This document shows, piece after piece, positions 46,536 through 60,111 of a DNA stretch of 64,000 bases. Location of the stretch: the NCBI GenBank assembly GCA_950295325.1, contig OX485807.1, forward strand, positions 29,421,666-29,485,665, in the 5' to 3' direction. The stretch is from Polytrichum commune (taxonomy: Eukaryota; Streptophyta; Polytrichopsida; Polytrichales; Polytrichaceae). A program made the translations under genes and the position numbers. Numbering within the stretch: the stretch's first letter is position 1; each line of letters opens with the position of its first letter. Under the pieces are notes generated by a model that was not told the DNA's origin, searched no databases, and saw only the letters and a program-made list of their open reading frames with translations.

Positions 46536-49300
46536 TATCTTGCCTCCTTTTTCAACCCTGTAATGAACTGCAATGCATGACATATCAATTGCACCTTTGT
46601 TACGAGTGCCTTTGGTTTGACATATGTGTTGCCTTTGGTATGACAATAAGTTATACGGACATCATTTTGAACACTGCCTATCAAGTTCAGCAAAATGTAA
46701 TCTACATGAACTACTCAATGAGTCAATATTCTCTAGTCACAAATTGGAACACAGTATCTCTTGAGTCATATAGAATATTAACAAAATAATTATACATGAC
46801 ACAAAAATTTCTTCATGCACGTGCCAAAGATAACAATTATGTCTAAAAGGATTGTTAAGTCCAGTAACTATCATAGACCTATATTAGACTTATAGGTAGG
46901 AACTTGTCCAACGAAAATTTAATAAACATAAAACCCTAACTTGATCTCGTTGAACATAATCAATCCAACTCGGAAACTCTTTGATAAGATATCCATTGGT
47001 TCTTTGTTATGACAACAAATTGTGGCCAAAGGAGTTTGAGGTCGTTGTGTTTGTCAACAAAACCTAACAACCCACAAATTTGAATCCAATATAACTAACA
47101 CAATATTGAAATATTTTGAAATGCTCATGACACCAACTCTATGTCATAGATCATGGAGAAACAACAAAATGCAAGGATTGATTTACCCATGATATTTTAT
47201 AGGAATGCATTCATGGATCCAGACATCACGAAGGTCTAATTGAGAATATGTCACAACATTCTATAATGAATATATGCATATCTCTCAATCGGGTATGTGT
47301 TAATCTTCATATTTATTACTTACCATTGACAAGAAACCTACAAAATCAACGTAACATGCATGTCCAAAGAGATTGTAGACGCCACAGTTGAGGAATTCGT
47401 TAAACCCTTGTCATAATCCTTGCTAATCCTCACTAAAACCCTTTTCTCCACAGACACGCATATGGAACCTCTTTCGGCTCCTGTATGCAGACCAAAACAA
47501 TTAGTGACATGCTTGGCACCCGACCTATAACCATGAGCCCCACATATCAAAGTGATTCACGTGCACCATATGCCCCACATGCTCTCATTTTGTGACGGGC
47601 TTTGAGGTCAGCCATCATATGTTCACTTGAATGTCAAATGCTTGGGAAGGAGTCGCATGTGCACTCAAATTGATAACATGACAGGATCGAAATACGTCAA
47701 AAATGCAAAGATTACAGCACGTATGGGGATGCTACAAGAAACCTTGAATGGGAAAACTGTGAAGAAGAGGCGAAGAAGAAGCAACAACATGTAACTAGAG
47801 TTACTTTTTTAGTTGGGTAGGTCTTAGGTTAGATGTAACCACCAACACAACACCAGTGTACACGTGGTGCAACAACAATGGATGAGACGTGGTTGGTCAA
47901 ATTACAAGTCAAATTTCGATTAATAGTTGCTGGGACTCTTCGGGATTTTATTTGTGTCATCAGTAAAACTGTATCAGGTGTGCACATGTAAGAACTTTCA
48001 TGACATTCTGTATGGTTCTTTGCTGGAAGTAGATGAATTCATTTCATACAACAAATGCACCAAATGAAATGCATAATTACAGAAAATATATAAATAAGTT
48101 CATCCAGAAACTGGGATCTGTTAGTAGTCTGGATGACTCAATTTGTCATACTAGGTGTGCATTTGCAAGTTTCTAGCTGACCTAGACAAACTTATCACTA
48201 TATAAAAGCATACTTTGATGATCTTGGAACTTGATATGCAAATAATCCAAGTTGGTAGTTTGAGAGACATTGCTTCTGACATGGAGAATTTCTTGAGTTT
48301 ATGAACAATGAACCAAAACCCATTCTCTTGTAGTCTCTATTCGTCAAGTTGATCATTCTCTCTCCACTCCAAATTTCATTTAGTAGCATTGTGAAATTTG
48401 AGCCTACCTACTTACAGTCACCAAATGTTTGTCTTCTCATTTGTTGTCAAGCTGTGCCCATCTGATATCAATATTGTACTTAAAAAAACAGTTAAGACAT
48501 TATTCACCTCAGGGAATTGTCATTGGAAAAAAACCTTGCATCATAAACATTTGGTGAGAACTGTCAGGGAAGATCACCAAACCCAGTTTTCTTTGCATTG
48601 ATCGGGCAAGTCAAGGATTTTTCTCCTACACTAAATTGTTGTCACCTCCACTTAATGATGTAGGAGAGAATATTTCTAAATTTATATGCATAAAAAGAAG
48701 ACCTTAGGATAGATTAACATATATACCATCACTGCAGGTATGAAAAGTGGTGTAAAGACATGATCTAAACAGTTCCAAGATACATAACGAAAAAATACAA
48801 AAAAGGATAGGGCAGAATAATCAAGCTGTAGTAGAAAAATGAAGGAAAACGTCTGAAGCATTTCAAGATAGAATTAATGAGTGATAGAATAGTTTTCACT
48901 GCAATAATAGGTCCTAACTGAAATATACAACCACATAATGTACAAAATCTCACTTTAATTTCCCTCACCGGTGGACATAAATGAATGAGAAGGCATCCCT
49001 TGCTCAGCACACCTTGAAGTAGTTGAATTGGAGCTGATTCTAATACTTGTTGAATCTAATCTGACACACTCTTCAACATAAAATGTGCAGGAATCGGAAT
49101 CAGCACCCAGTAGAAGGCGCACAGAAAATTCTACAGAAATGCACCAAGAACCCCCAACTTTCTTGTTGCAGTAGCAATGCCGTATACGAATGTTCTTTGA
49201 ACAACATTCTTCTACAGTGTCTTTGTTGCGGTAGTAATGCTGTATAGAAATTGGCAACAGGGACACTATAGAAGATGTTGTTAAAAGAACGCCTTCAAAT
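46536..49300. other. Intergenic: TRP upstream region and COQ2 3' flank
   Basis: No additional gene recognised. An acceptor-like TGCATTGCAG about 45 bp upstream of the TRP ATG suggests a leader intron, so TRP transcription may start further upstream. Open frames here lack motifs. Confidence 0.45.
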
Positions 49301-52300
49301 TCATGCAACCAGTTTCCCGGCCACAATCCCACTGAAAACAAGGGCACCCAGCCATTTATTTGACACAAACCTGTCAAAAACAGAGTGCAAATAGCATGTC
49401 AACAACAATACCCCTTCAGCCGTGCAATACCTGTCCAAACTTGAAAAAAATTCACTATTCATATATGATTGTTCCATGGTTTATGAAGAGACCTGGTTTA
49501 AGAAAACAGTTGGAACCCACTGATTGTTAAAGGAGAATTACTCACACTGGCACTGGATAGCTTATATGCTTTCAGTTAGCTTAAGGGAGACTATTACTCT
49601 TTGTAGACTACTGCATAAATAAAGCTCCAAATTTATCAGGTTGATGAAGTTTATTGTATAAGACGATATAGGAAACAGAGAGAGTAGTCCAATGTTATTT
49701 TACTCACTTGGCATTACAGTCCACACGATTTTGGATGTTGACAGTAGATACTTGCCATGCTAAGTGTCCTGCAGTGGCTGCAATACCTGCATAAAATGGC
49801 CATCCTGTTTGCCATAGAAGACAACACACAGTACATTATTTTCAATTTACATTCAAGAACAAAGAACCCAGATTGGGTTTGAATACAAGTGACACCAAAT
49901 ATATATACAAATAGCAAGGGAATGAGATGCAAGTTGCCAAGAGGGAACCTGCACTTTAGCAAAGTTGAGGATTCTCTAAGGGCTATGCCACACAGGGGTT
50001 ACAAAACCCAAATATCACTATTTAGATTACTCGTCCCTAACATTACACTATCTCTTCCAAGAGATCATGTTATTTGTGTTTGCAAATGAGGGGTTAAGCA
50101 ATAGGGTCAAGGCCTACTTGGACCCACCTTACCCTCTTTGCTCCCTCCTTAGCCATCCCCTTGTTTCATGGGAGACTCTTAATTTGATCTCGTCCCCCTT
50201 CCTTTAGCTTATTGTTTGACATTTAACCAAGAATATGAGGTGGATGATAGATCATAGGTCCTTAAGGAAATAGCTTGAGATGTTGAACATGTTTAGACCT
50301 TGTCTCCTTAAGCATGCTACCCCTAGAAAAGTTAACCCTTCACAAGGTGTGGGTTGGTGACCTTTATGTGCAGCATGGCCCTAACTAGGTTAAAATAGAA
50401 AGACATTTACAGGAAGTATGTCATTGCAATGATTTTTTGGGTGTGTTACCTAGTCCTGCATTGAACCCCGCAAGGGTGAGGCCAGTAACACATGCAGTGC
50501 TAAACCCTGTGAGCCAGGTTTGTGTATCTTTGCCAAAACGAAGAGCAGTTGATTTCACCCCAACCTTGGTATCATCATCCTTATCCTGGTGAGCATAGAT
50601 TGTGTCATACACAAGAGTCCAGCATACCCCTGATAAATAAAGAGGAACTACTACCGACAGGTCAAGTCCTCCTCTTACTGCTGCCCATCCAAGCAGGGCG
50701 CCCCAGTTGAATGTCAATCCCAAATAGGCTTGTGGCTGCACCCAACACAAACCCCTGCTTTTAAGTCTCCAGAAATAGATTAACCTTCAGGGCTATATAA
50801 CCAATTTATATAGCATGCACATGAGCTCTAGACGACCATTTTGACAATCAATTATTTAACTATCGACATTGGTTCTTTGAGGATCAAAACTCATTTTGGC
50901 ACACCAAGAAGGTCCTAAAATGAGTTTGGCCCTCAACAAAGCACAAGAGATTGCTCTTCAGTTCAAATCAAGCACTACCTCCAAGCATGCACCACAAGTG
51001 GAAACAAAAGAATGATTGTGTATGCAAAATAACCAATAGTAAATCACAGGAGTTCAACTCCAACAAAAAGCCCCCTTCAATCGAAGGATAACTCTAATGT
51101 AAACCATAGTTAAGAGTATATCCATGATTCTGATACTTACCCAATATGTCCACCGTTTCATGAGAGGATACGTGCCCACAAGAATTAATGAAGATGCTCC
51201 CAACAGTTGGCTGCTCACAAATACATGGGAGTGCACCACTTCAGGTTGGAGTTCCCTGTTGCTAATTCAATTGTAAACCTACTCATATTATCACAACAAT
51301 CCTGCTGTAGCTAATGGCAGTCTAAAGACTATTGAAAGTGCACCGTTTGCAGATACAAATTATAAAAGGATTAGGTGAAGTCTGCTTGGTTTCCAGAAAT
51401 AGCATACCATTGCATCCTAACTTAAATTTTCATACTTAACAACACCACCTCTGTGCTCATTTCTGACTCTGCACAACAAACTTACAACATCTATCCTAAA
51501 AGGCATTCTGAGCATCATATAGTAGTGGAGTAAATATGCATGTGTGAACTATCACAAACCTTTCTATCAAATTTCAATAGAATGGACAGGGTGAAATGGC
51601 CTAATTAAGGCCGTTGTTGTCACTATATTGTTTCTGCATGTCCACAAAATATTGTCTAACCTGAATGTGTTCAATTGAACAAGAACACCCAAACCAAGTA
51701 GCAGCTGACACCCCAAGAATGTCAAGCCTTGGAAAGGAGTCAAACTACCAGAGACAATGGGCCGCAATTTTGTCCTCTCCACCTTAAGAATAGTGCAAAG
51801 AAATCAACTTGTCAACTTCAGATTCCACAACATCCCAATGGAATTACTGATTCCACAGCATCCCAATGAAATTATTGATTCTACAATATCCAATACAGTA
51901 TGGAATTTTGAGTTTCTTATCAATGGTGCAATTGAATGTCCTGAAATGCAAAAGGAACTCTACGCATTTTGGTTTCTGAAGAATTTGTCAAAGACTGACA
52001 CAATGAGTTGTCAAATAAAGATATCTTCGCTGTTAAGAGTTTCACTTGGACATGAAGCCTAGGGATGAGAAATTCAAACTTTACAGAAACAAGTCAGACC
52101 TGGATAAGTAACATAACATAACTACATGATATTAACAGAACATGATATTTATGTTAACATAACATCATTCGATTATGTGAACAGAACATTGGAACACTGA
52201 TGCTCACCTTTCCATCAATGTCGCGATCCAGCAAGTCATTGACAGTGCAACCGGCACCTCGCAATAGTATGGCGCCTATGCCAAACAACGAGAGCATTTT

Positions 52301-53984
52301 CAGATCAGGATAGCACCCATTTTCAGCTGCAAGGGCAATGGACCTGTACAGAAAAGAGATCATTTGAGCTCTCAGATCCTCTATTCGAATTTGAAACTAA
52401 CACTTATATCAGACTTCCGCCACCTCCCCCCCCCCCCCCCCAACAGTCACACACTTACTGAAAAGATTAAAGCATTGGCTCTATTGCAGAACGTACCTAT
52501 TTCAAAATAGATTCGTACAGATTCCAGAGGTTTCAATTACAAATATAAACAATGCAAGTTTGGGTTCAAAACAAGGGACACATAACATTCTTAAGTAGCC
52601 TATTTGGGTTGCGACGCAAATGCAAACATTCTAAGGTTGATCCAGATCACCTAAGAGTGATTCCTTTGGGAACACACCTTCAATTGAATCTCGGTAGATG
52701 GAAGCAAACGTGTGTTCATGTAATTCTTTTGAGGTTTTACCAGGACAAAGCAGATTATGATCTTGCCTCAGATATCAAATGTATCATAAGAGGCACTAAG
52801 GTAAGTGGGCATAATTCAGTTACTCGGCTTAAATGGACAACTATATGGTATGTAGTTATGTGTGGATCTAGGAACTGACACCATAAAAACATGTGTCTGA
52901 TAGAGATTTGGACTACATGCTCAATATGTGTTAACCATTTTAAGCTCAATAGTCAGCCTAATTGGGGGACCTATATGATCACGTAATAACAAAGAAAATA
53001 TTCACTTTACCTATGAATAAGATATTCATACGAGCTCCAAAACAAAAACAGCTCCGGGCGCGATTTGGATTCGCTATTCATCTCGCACTGAGTGTTTCGT
53101 ATCCTACACCCAGAGCTAAAAGTGTCCGTTGAAGGCCCGCCTACCTTACTTATAGAAAGAGGAACAATAAGACGCTGTCAAAATACATATACGTGCATTC
53201 GAGAGTAGGTTAGAAATACTTACCAGAAGCAGGGCCAAGCCAGTAGCCAAGTTCCAATTGGTTTATCAAGGCGCGCGAGATGTGCAAATGGCTGAAGCTG
53301 TTTAGGCAACACATTCTCAATCCACGAAACAACCGCCACACTCGGCGCTTTTGTGTTGTTCTTCTCAGTTGCTTCTACCTCCTCTGATGAAACCTTCGCA
53401 TTGCTGGAGGTGGAATATGAACGACAATGATGTTGTAATGATGCAAATGGTTTAAGGTCAAAAACAATCAGCTGAGTTTCCAGCTTCCTGGAATTACTAG
53501 GATATGCATACCTTCTTCTAAAATTGCTGAAAGGAGAAGAGGAGCTTAACGCTAACTCTAACCCTCCTACAAATTGATCATCGGAGACTACTGTACCCTG
53601 ATGAGAGTAGATTTTCTGCTTGCCATGCCGCTGATGCATAGGATGACATCCAAATTTTTCCCATTCAATCTCACCCGATGTGCTTGCAAAGGAATTCTTG
53701 TCAGCGCTGCACTCATTCCTAAATTCGCTGAATTCCTCCTCTCCCGCATCTGTATGATACTTAAAAAAAACTCTTTCTAAGGTTGACAAATCGGGCCTAA
53801 AACCGTATTCCTGGGGTCTAGGAATTTCTTTCAAGCCTACTGCTGCAAGTTCATCGATGCTCTGATGTTGTTGAGATGAGTTCCTTCTGCTCAAATAAAA
53901 ATTGGAGTGAGCAGAAAGACACTTATTCTGCGAGAGACGCCGTATCAGCGTCGATAACTTTGGATTTGCACGAGCAACAGCCAT
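49301..53984 (-). CDS. PPT1: 4-hydroxybenzoate polyprenyltransferase, mitochondrial (COQ2/PPT)
   Basis: Seven exons (53224-53984, 52208-52343, 51661-51782, 51141-51210, 50450-50735, 49708-49804, 49301-49370) total 1542 bp, 513 residues, with GT-AG introns and consistent phases. The enzyme attaches the polyprenyl tail to 4-hydroxybenzoate in ubiquinone synthesis at the mitochondrial inner membrane (UbiA superfamily). Seen: [20 protein letters not shown], the first Asp-rich motif NDLLDRDID (residues 289-297), [16 protein letters not shown], and the second motif [13 protein letters not shown] (406-418) that binds Mg-diphosphate, with hydrophobic helices between. The start [17 protein letters not shown] is basic with no acid for about 40 residues, as in a mitochondrial presequence. 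About 225 residues precede the conserved domain, more than I recall for the family. No breaks were seen. Confidence 0.96.
52426..52441. repeat. Poly(C) run in COQ2 intron 1
   Basis: A run of about 15 C on the plus strand (poly-G in the transcript), inside the intron between exons 1 and 2. Length may be unreliable in the assembly. Confidence 0.9.
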
Positions 53985-55060
53985 GGTCTCTGTAGCTTAG
54001 CTTAGAACTTCTCTAATTCATTCCTCTGAATCCTGTTTTCACTACCACCGTCACGATGTCATACTCGGCCAAAATTGCTCAACACTCTTGCACTGAGAAT
54101 TCATTCCAAGGTCTGGTTGAATCCATGCAACCCTAAACCCAGAACCCTAATTTTTCTCATGTCATATTCTCAAGGGATATTGGCAAATTTGTTTAGTATG
54201 TTAACAACTAAACGCTAAACACATTCCGTTTTCGGGCATTTCCAGCACCAGTGCCGAAAATTGCTCTTATCTAGAAACTAGACTCTGCTTTCTTGAATTC
54301 CAACCTTACGGATGTAAACTAGACTACAATATATTCTTTATGAGAAAATTTGAAGTCAATCGGACCATATTTGTTAGGTCTGACATATGAACATGCCATT
54401 CATCCAGAGCACATATAGAGAAAATTCTGAAATATTTTGTTTCATGACCATTTCAGTCATGCCACAAATTTTAGAAAGTTGACAACTTTGTCATAATATG
54501 TTATGAGAATGACAAATGAGCTACTCCTAAAAATTTAGGGTTTTCTAAGCTTATTTAGATGAAGTCCGTCACCCTCAAAGTTGGAGGGGTTACATGAGGT
54601 CATTTTGGGAGACTTCCCCTTCATCATGGAGCAAGCAATATTTGCACTCATTTCTTTCTAAATCCATCCAGTCAAGTTGTACACAACCGTCACCTTGTCG
54701 TGAGGGGAAAAACCCCACCCAAGTTAGGCAACATATGTGAATGATATTGGCTCCTAAATTTGGGGACATGTTTGGGGACATGTCCCCTAAATATACATGT
54801 TTGGAGTGTGAGGTTTTTATATGTTATTTTGGCCCACACGGTATACCCCAAACTCCGTAATATCAACCCCCATAATGTCACACACTCTCTAATATCCCGA
54901 AACCCTAGGGATTGGATGTTCGTAGTTCAAATCTCACTCCTTATTGTCACATTTCTCTCCCTTATATCATGAAATTTGTCATTAGCACAAACCACCAAAG
55001 AACTCATTGACATGTGTACCATATGTCAACATGTGGAGTGTCACATTCTTATTCTTATTT
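53985..55060. other. COQ2 upstream region, no further gene
   Basis: Presumed promoter of the minus-strand COQ2 gene; no clear TATA box was picked out. The remainder to 55060 shows short open frames only. ACATGTTTGGGGACATGT-like short repeats occur near 54760-54785. Confidence 0.4.
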
Positions 55061-55690
55061 TTCTTCTTATGTCACTTTTTGAATGTTGGTGCATGCACCC
55101 GCCACATCGTTTGGGAAGGCCAAGTGGAGTTGTCTTGTAAATAGCGATCGTGTATCACTGCAACTCGAATACCAACCACCACTAACAAATAAAACTAAAA
55201 CATAGCAAAGACACACATATACAACACACCTCCATAAAGAAGGGAGAGAGTCAAACCCTAGCAAGAGCTCTAATTCTCTCTTCAAATGCACACAATAAGT
55301 CAAGTTATCTCTCACTCCATCACGGGAGAATCCAAGAGTATAAGTAAGGAGAGAAGAACATAAGATTTTATTGCAATAACATGTAATTTTCACCTCACAC
55401 AAGTTCGCTCCACACACTCACTCACAAGGTTTGACTTGGCAAGAATGCCAAGCCAATGAGGAGGCTCCTCACTTAGGAGCATCTCTCCAACTCCTAGGGT
55501 TCATTCATTCAAATCTAAATGAATGAAACCCCCCGGATGCGGTGTGGCCACCGATGCCGCATACCGTGACGGTTGTTGTGTAAATAACGATCGTGTGTCA
55601 CAGTAGCTTGAGTACCAATCATCATTAACAAATAAAATTAAAACATAGCAAAGGCACACATACACAACACACCTCCACATGCCCTCCCTT
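55060..55690 (-). mobile_element. LTR remnants of a Ty3/gypsy element
   Basis: On the minus strand, GCTAAGGGAGGGCA at about 55690 is a good polypurine tract directly followed by TGTGGAGGTGTGTTG, a typical LTR start. The same start (TATGGAGGTGTGTTG) recurs at about 55240 with roughly 120 bp of similarity (to about 55117). So two LTR 5' ends lie about 440 bp apart in the same orientation. The sequence between fits one LTR body, including ATTAGAGCTCTTGCTAGGG near its end. Confidence 0.6.
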
Positions 55691-56136
55691 AGCTGACTAT
55701 GGAGCCCCGCCAAGTAGCTAGAATCAATGTCAACCCAAAGGGCATGAATAATAAAGAATTGTTCCGCAACCAATAGAAATGGTGAACATCATCCCACGGA
55801 ACTATAGGCTGGGTGTAGTATGAGCCTCTGATGTTTGGCCATCAGATTCCAAAGAATTAATTCCACCATCTCAAGTTTGATCGCGTCTCTAAATCAGAAC
55901 TTCTCATTTTTCACTTGGACAAGTACAACACGGTGAAAATCACACAAGATCATTGACATGACTGGTGGAAGCACCATATACCAAAGATCCTATTGTCCAA
56001 ATGGTAGAGAAGTTAAGGGTGGCCTCATGCATACCATGTGCCAACCAATTTGATATTGGTTACACAAGAGCATAGTAGCCCCTCATTTCTTCTCTCCACA
56101 CACAAAATATGGAAGACCCTCTAGTACGATGGTCGG

Positions 56137-56560
56137 TTAAGGATAAACTGTACCCTCAATGAGTAGATGACATGGGACACAATTCTTAGAATGCTCGCAA
56201 CATCCCCTGCCATTCATGCCCTCCAGCAACAACATGCCACTCGGCAACACCTTCTTCACCCGAAGGATAGTGCGCCCCACCCTGACATCCAATGTCGTAG
56301 GCGCCTTGCATTGGAGATAAATATAATTCCCCTGACGGAATCTCCGCAATTGAGGTCGATAAGCACCACTGTGAATGCGTGCATAACGCAATACGTCATG
56401 GTGCTTAGCAATGGATAAATTTTCCATGGCCATTAGGCATGGCCCTTTGAAAGACTTGAGCCCGCTCTTGTAAACACTTTGCCCAAATATTTGGGTCATC
56501 TAAGTCCACAATAGGAGCTAGTTCTTTCCTGAATAGAACTCGGGAGTACAAGCTCATGTC
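56137..56560 (-). pseudogene. Ty3/gypsy integrase C-terminal fragment
   Basis: The open segment reads AMENLSIAKHHDVLRYARIH, GAYRPQLRRFRQGNYIYLQC, APTTLDVRVGRTILRVKKVL and LLLEGMNGRGCCEHSKNC, then CHLLIEGTVYP. This is the integrase C-terminal (GPY/chromo-proximal) region of plant Ty3/gypsy polyproteins. Upstream, at 56500-56560, other frames give YGHE...P and VDLDDPN, so frameshifts are present. The LTR remnants at 55060-55690 lie 3' of it, as expected. Confidence 0.75.
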
Positions 56561-59125
56561 CATTCAACAACTGGTATGGGTTATAAATGCATCATGTATT
56601 CCGTTTATAGGCATGTGACCCTATTATGGACACTGCCAACTCCACATAGAATTTGGTTGTCATGATTAGTCTCACCAGCTTAGCAATCGCAGATTGCACA
56701 AATGATTGTTTGGAGTTTTTGGAGTTGAAATGCTTTCACAAAGTCAAAATGAAAGTCTTCTCTTTTTGAATTATCACATAAACCCTTCCAATTGTGATGT
56801 TAATCATAGAATTTGGAATGGTGTCTATAACTTGAGCACATGGTCCAATCTCATCATGGTGTGTTTAATCGAGTAATAGTAAACTTTGTGAACCTCCCCA
56901 ATGCCTAGTATTTTGTTTGGTGTGAATTAGTGATTGTTACCTATCACAATGTGAAATAATAGCTAGTGTCCCAACCTAGGGTAGGTCACTCTATAGGATT
57001 TTTGTGCACCATGTATGCCTAGGGGATATTTGTGTGAGGGCTAAATACCCCCATGGCATGATTTAAAAGCTTCCTATAATTACTTAATTCTCTAAAATGA
57101 ATTATCTTATTTGACCCTATCATCATTACTTACATTGCCAATGTTATTGAAGTTATGGCAATCTATACACTCAAACCTCCCCAATGTCATGCGCATGGCA
57201 ACCAAAGTGCATGTGATAGTAAGGAGGTAAATGATGTTAACATGGAGGCATGATATTGCATAATTCGTGTAGCATGTGATATTATGGAATAACACAAAGT
57301 CGACATTGATGACAATGTGATGTGTGTGAGCGTGTGGTTTGAATTCTTTGGTAGATCATGTGGAAATCATGTCTTAAATTATGCGGAGATCTTTTATAAA
57401 CTTCATGTCAAATGAATTTAGTCCTCCCTATATATTAGGCCACACGTGGTTTTTAAAAGGCACTAAGTGACATACCCAGGGTCCCAACATGGGTTTATGT
57501 AGAGGCAACTAATTTTGACTCCCTACATAAATCTATCCCCTAGGTTACCCTCCCATTCCAGTGCCTTTATGCAACCTAAATCCGTCCCACTATAAGCACA
57601 TAGCTAAAGGGTTGGTACTGAGTGTGTTGATTACACTAAATATGGTACTTAGTGTCATATGGTATTTTATGTCATTGTGATAACTTTTCTAGTGACACTT
57701 GTTGTGACTAAGTTTACAAGTATTGTCATTTCAACTTACTTTTAGTTCATCCAATGCCAATTGTTAAAACAAAATTTGATATCTTTTGCATCCTAACATT
57801 TTTGTAATGAAACATTGTCATGGACGATTGAAGTTTGGATGAGAAATCACTCAGTAAGTGGCAGTAATTGCAACATTATAAATCTTTAAATGCCCAACTT
57901 AAAAATAAAATAAAAAGGAATGACAAATTGAGTTGGTAAATCAAGTTAAGATTTGGTGTTGGTGACACTCCATATGCAATCTACAATTAGTATCAAGCAA
58001 GACTAACATAATTGGTGACAATAAATACAATATTTAGTATAGTGAAGTTGGACATTATTTGGATATCAATGGCTACTTGGGGTCAAGAAATGCTAATTAA
58101 AGAAATATAGTTAGCTAATTTTAGTGACACGTGGCGCATGAGATGAAAGATAGCGCCAAAGTTTGTAAGTGTTGTGTTCACTTTTAGATGGATTAACCTA
58201 CATGGGGTTAATTGGGATGATTTTGGGGCCCAAATGCTAGAAATGGGGACTTGAGGATTAAGGTTGTGGCAAGCCAACTCAAGTGTAGGATGGGCCAACT
58301 TGCTTTGCAATTAGGTAAGTGACCTAGTCAAGGTCCCCTTATTTGACAACATTGAGAAGCTACAATTTTTTGTCTAATTAGTGTGGGTTACCATTCAAAG
58401 TTACGTGTTGTTATAACATTTTACTAAGAGTGTCATTTTTCACTTAACTAACATGAGTAGTTAGTATGCACAGTGAAGAACATGGTATAATTTTTTCAAT
58501 AAATTTTTTTAAAACTTTAAAACTTTAAAAAAGTCAGTAAAATGTTATAGCAACATGTAACTCCACACTAATAAGACAAAGTACACTAAATATCAATAAC
58601 CCTATGAAAGTAAGTAACATTAAATGTAAACTCAAACACCAAATATCAACTATGGTAAAATGTGGAAGTTACATGTGTTGAATTTAGTGTTAGTAAGGAT
58701 ATGATTTTTTTAAAACAATGATAAAAGGAGAATTCCAACATACCTTCTGACACTAACTGTCGAAAAAGTGAAAAATTAGTGTTGAGCTGGGTAGGGTGGT
58801 AACAACATTGAATATGATAAAACACTAAATACCCTATTTAGTGTAGTGTTTTACACGTGATTGAAATAATTGCAACCTATTTTTCCATGTTGTAGCAGAA
58901 ATATTGTTTATTTGTTTATGACAATGTGGTTGCATTTGCTAAGGCATACATGCCATGTCGTATACATTTTGGATGCTATATATAGGCTAAATCAGTCAAA
59001 GGGTTGGTTTAAGCACCATTTACCTTAAGCATATACCTTGCGACCAGAGGTTTCCAAGTTAGTGAAAATCACCACTTGTGTCCAGAAAGACACTCTATAT
59101 AAGATTTCTCTGCAGAGACTTTAAC
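56561..59125. other. No gene recognised
   Basis: AT-rich intergenic DNA. Runs like AAAACTTTAAAACTTTAAAA near 58510 are local. No open frame above 76 codons and no motif. Confidence 0.45.
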
Positions 59126-59201
59126 GTAGCTGAAGCGTTTAACTTTGATAAGTACTCTTACTGAGAACTCCAAGGTTCCGGGTTCAACTCCTGGCAGCTA
59201 C
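59126..59201 (+). other. tRNA-like relic (possible SINE head)
   Basis: The 76-nt stretch has a perfect 7-bp acceptor stem (GTAGCTG / CAGCTAC) and a T arm CCGGG-TTCAACT-CCTGG with one wobble, matching a polymerase III B box. The D arm and the anticodon arm do not fold properly, and the spacing is about 4 nt too long. It is therefore a tRNA pseudogene or the head of a tRNA-derived SINE rather than a working tRNA. Confidence 0.4.
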
Positions 59202-59231
59202 ACAACTCCACCATTTTTACACATGTCCGCA

Positions 59232-59360
59232 TATTATTAATGTTTCTTTTGGAAGCCTCGGAGACCAACCTTCTGCACTTTGTGATGCATTTAATAATAT
59301 CAATGTTTCTTTTGGAAGCCTTGGAGACCAACCTTCTGCACTTTGTGATGCATTTAATAA
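59232..59360. repeat. Tandem duplication, 63-bp period
   Basis: AATGTTTCTTTTGGAAGCC then GGAGACCAACCTTCTGCACT and TTGTGATGCATTTAATAA occurs twice, offset 63 bp, with a single visible difference (CTCGGA/CTTGGA). The high identity implies a recent event. Confidence 0.95.
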
Positions 59361-60111
59361 CCTAATCGGAATCGATTGTATTTTCCGGTGGGAATAAATG
59401 TCTTTGAACATTGATAGATGAAACAGTAGCCAACTTATTAGGGACCACTTCACACACGAGCCAAGAGCTGTGGCCATGAAATTGTGAGAGCCCAAAAGAA
59501 ATTGTCCAAAGGCCGTCCCAAGGACTTCCAAAATCATGTAGTGTGGTCACGGGCCCTCGATTGAATGCTATTTCAATGAATTTCTATTACTGTAGGGTCG
59601 TCATGCGTGCCAAAATGCAATAAATTGATAGTTGTGCGATTCCAGAGTGCCATGGTCTCCCGGTTTTGTGTTAGGTCTACCTCCAAGAGGTGGTTTTTGA
59701 AAATAGTCCAAGTGACCATGAAACATGGTCCATTTGATGCCATGTAGGAATCCATGTTGACTTTACAACCATCTTGCATCCACTTATTTTGTTGGTCCCT
59801 CAAGTGTAGTGTGAAGCAAACTTGGACCGGCTCCACCTTTTCCACCAATGAGAGTGGTTGAAGTGCAATGGTCACGGGCCCGCGGTCTCATGTGTGAAGT
59901 GGCCCTTAGAGTGCATAAGTGCAGTTGGGTTCCTGCAATTGTGGACTTTAGTTGATGGACTTTCTTTTTGGAAATTGCCAAAAAATAATATAAGGTGGAT
60001 GGGTTTGAAACAAGTCTAGGATATGAAACACACGATTAGTACAAGATAGTTAGCAAATCCAAATCATGGTTGCAACCACTTTCCCCATAATTTGCAAAGC
60101 TCATGTGAATA

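Noticed and set aside
55067-55773. Two minus-strand frames sharing WRCVVYVCLCYVL
   Set aside because: They reflect the repeated LTR 5' end, not a paralogous protein pair.
59126-59201. A functional tRNA gene
   Set aside because: The acceptor and T arms fit, but the D arm and anticodon arm cannot form, so it is listed only as a relic.
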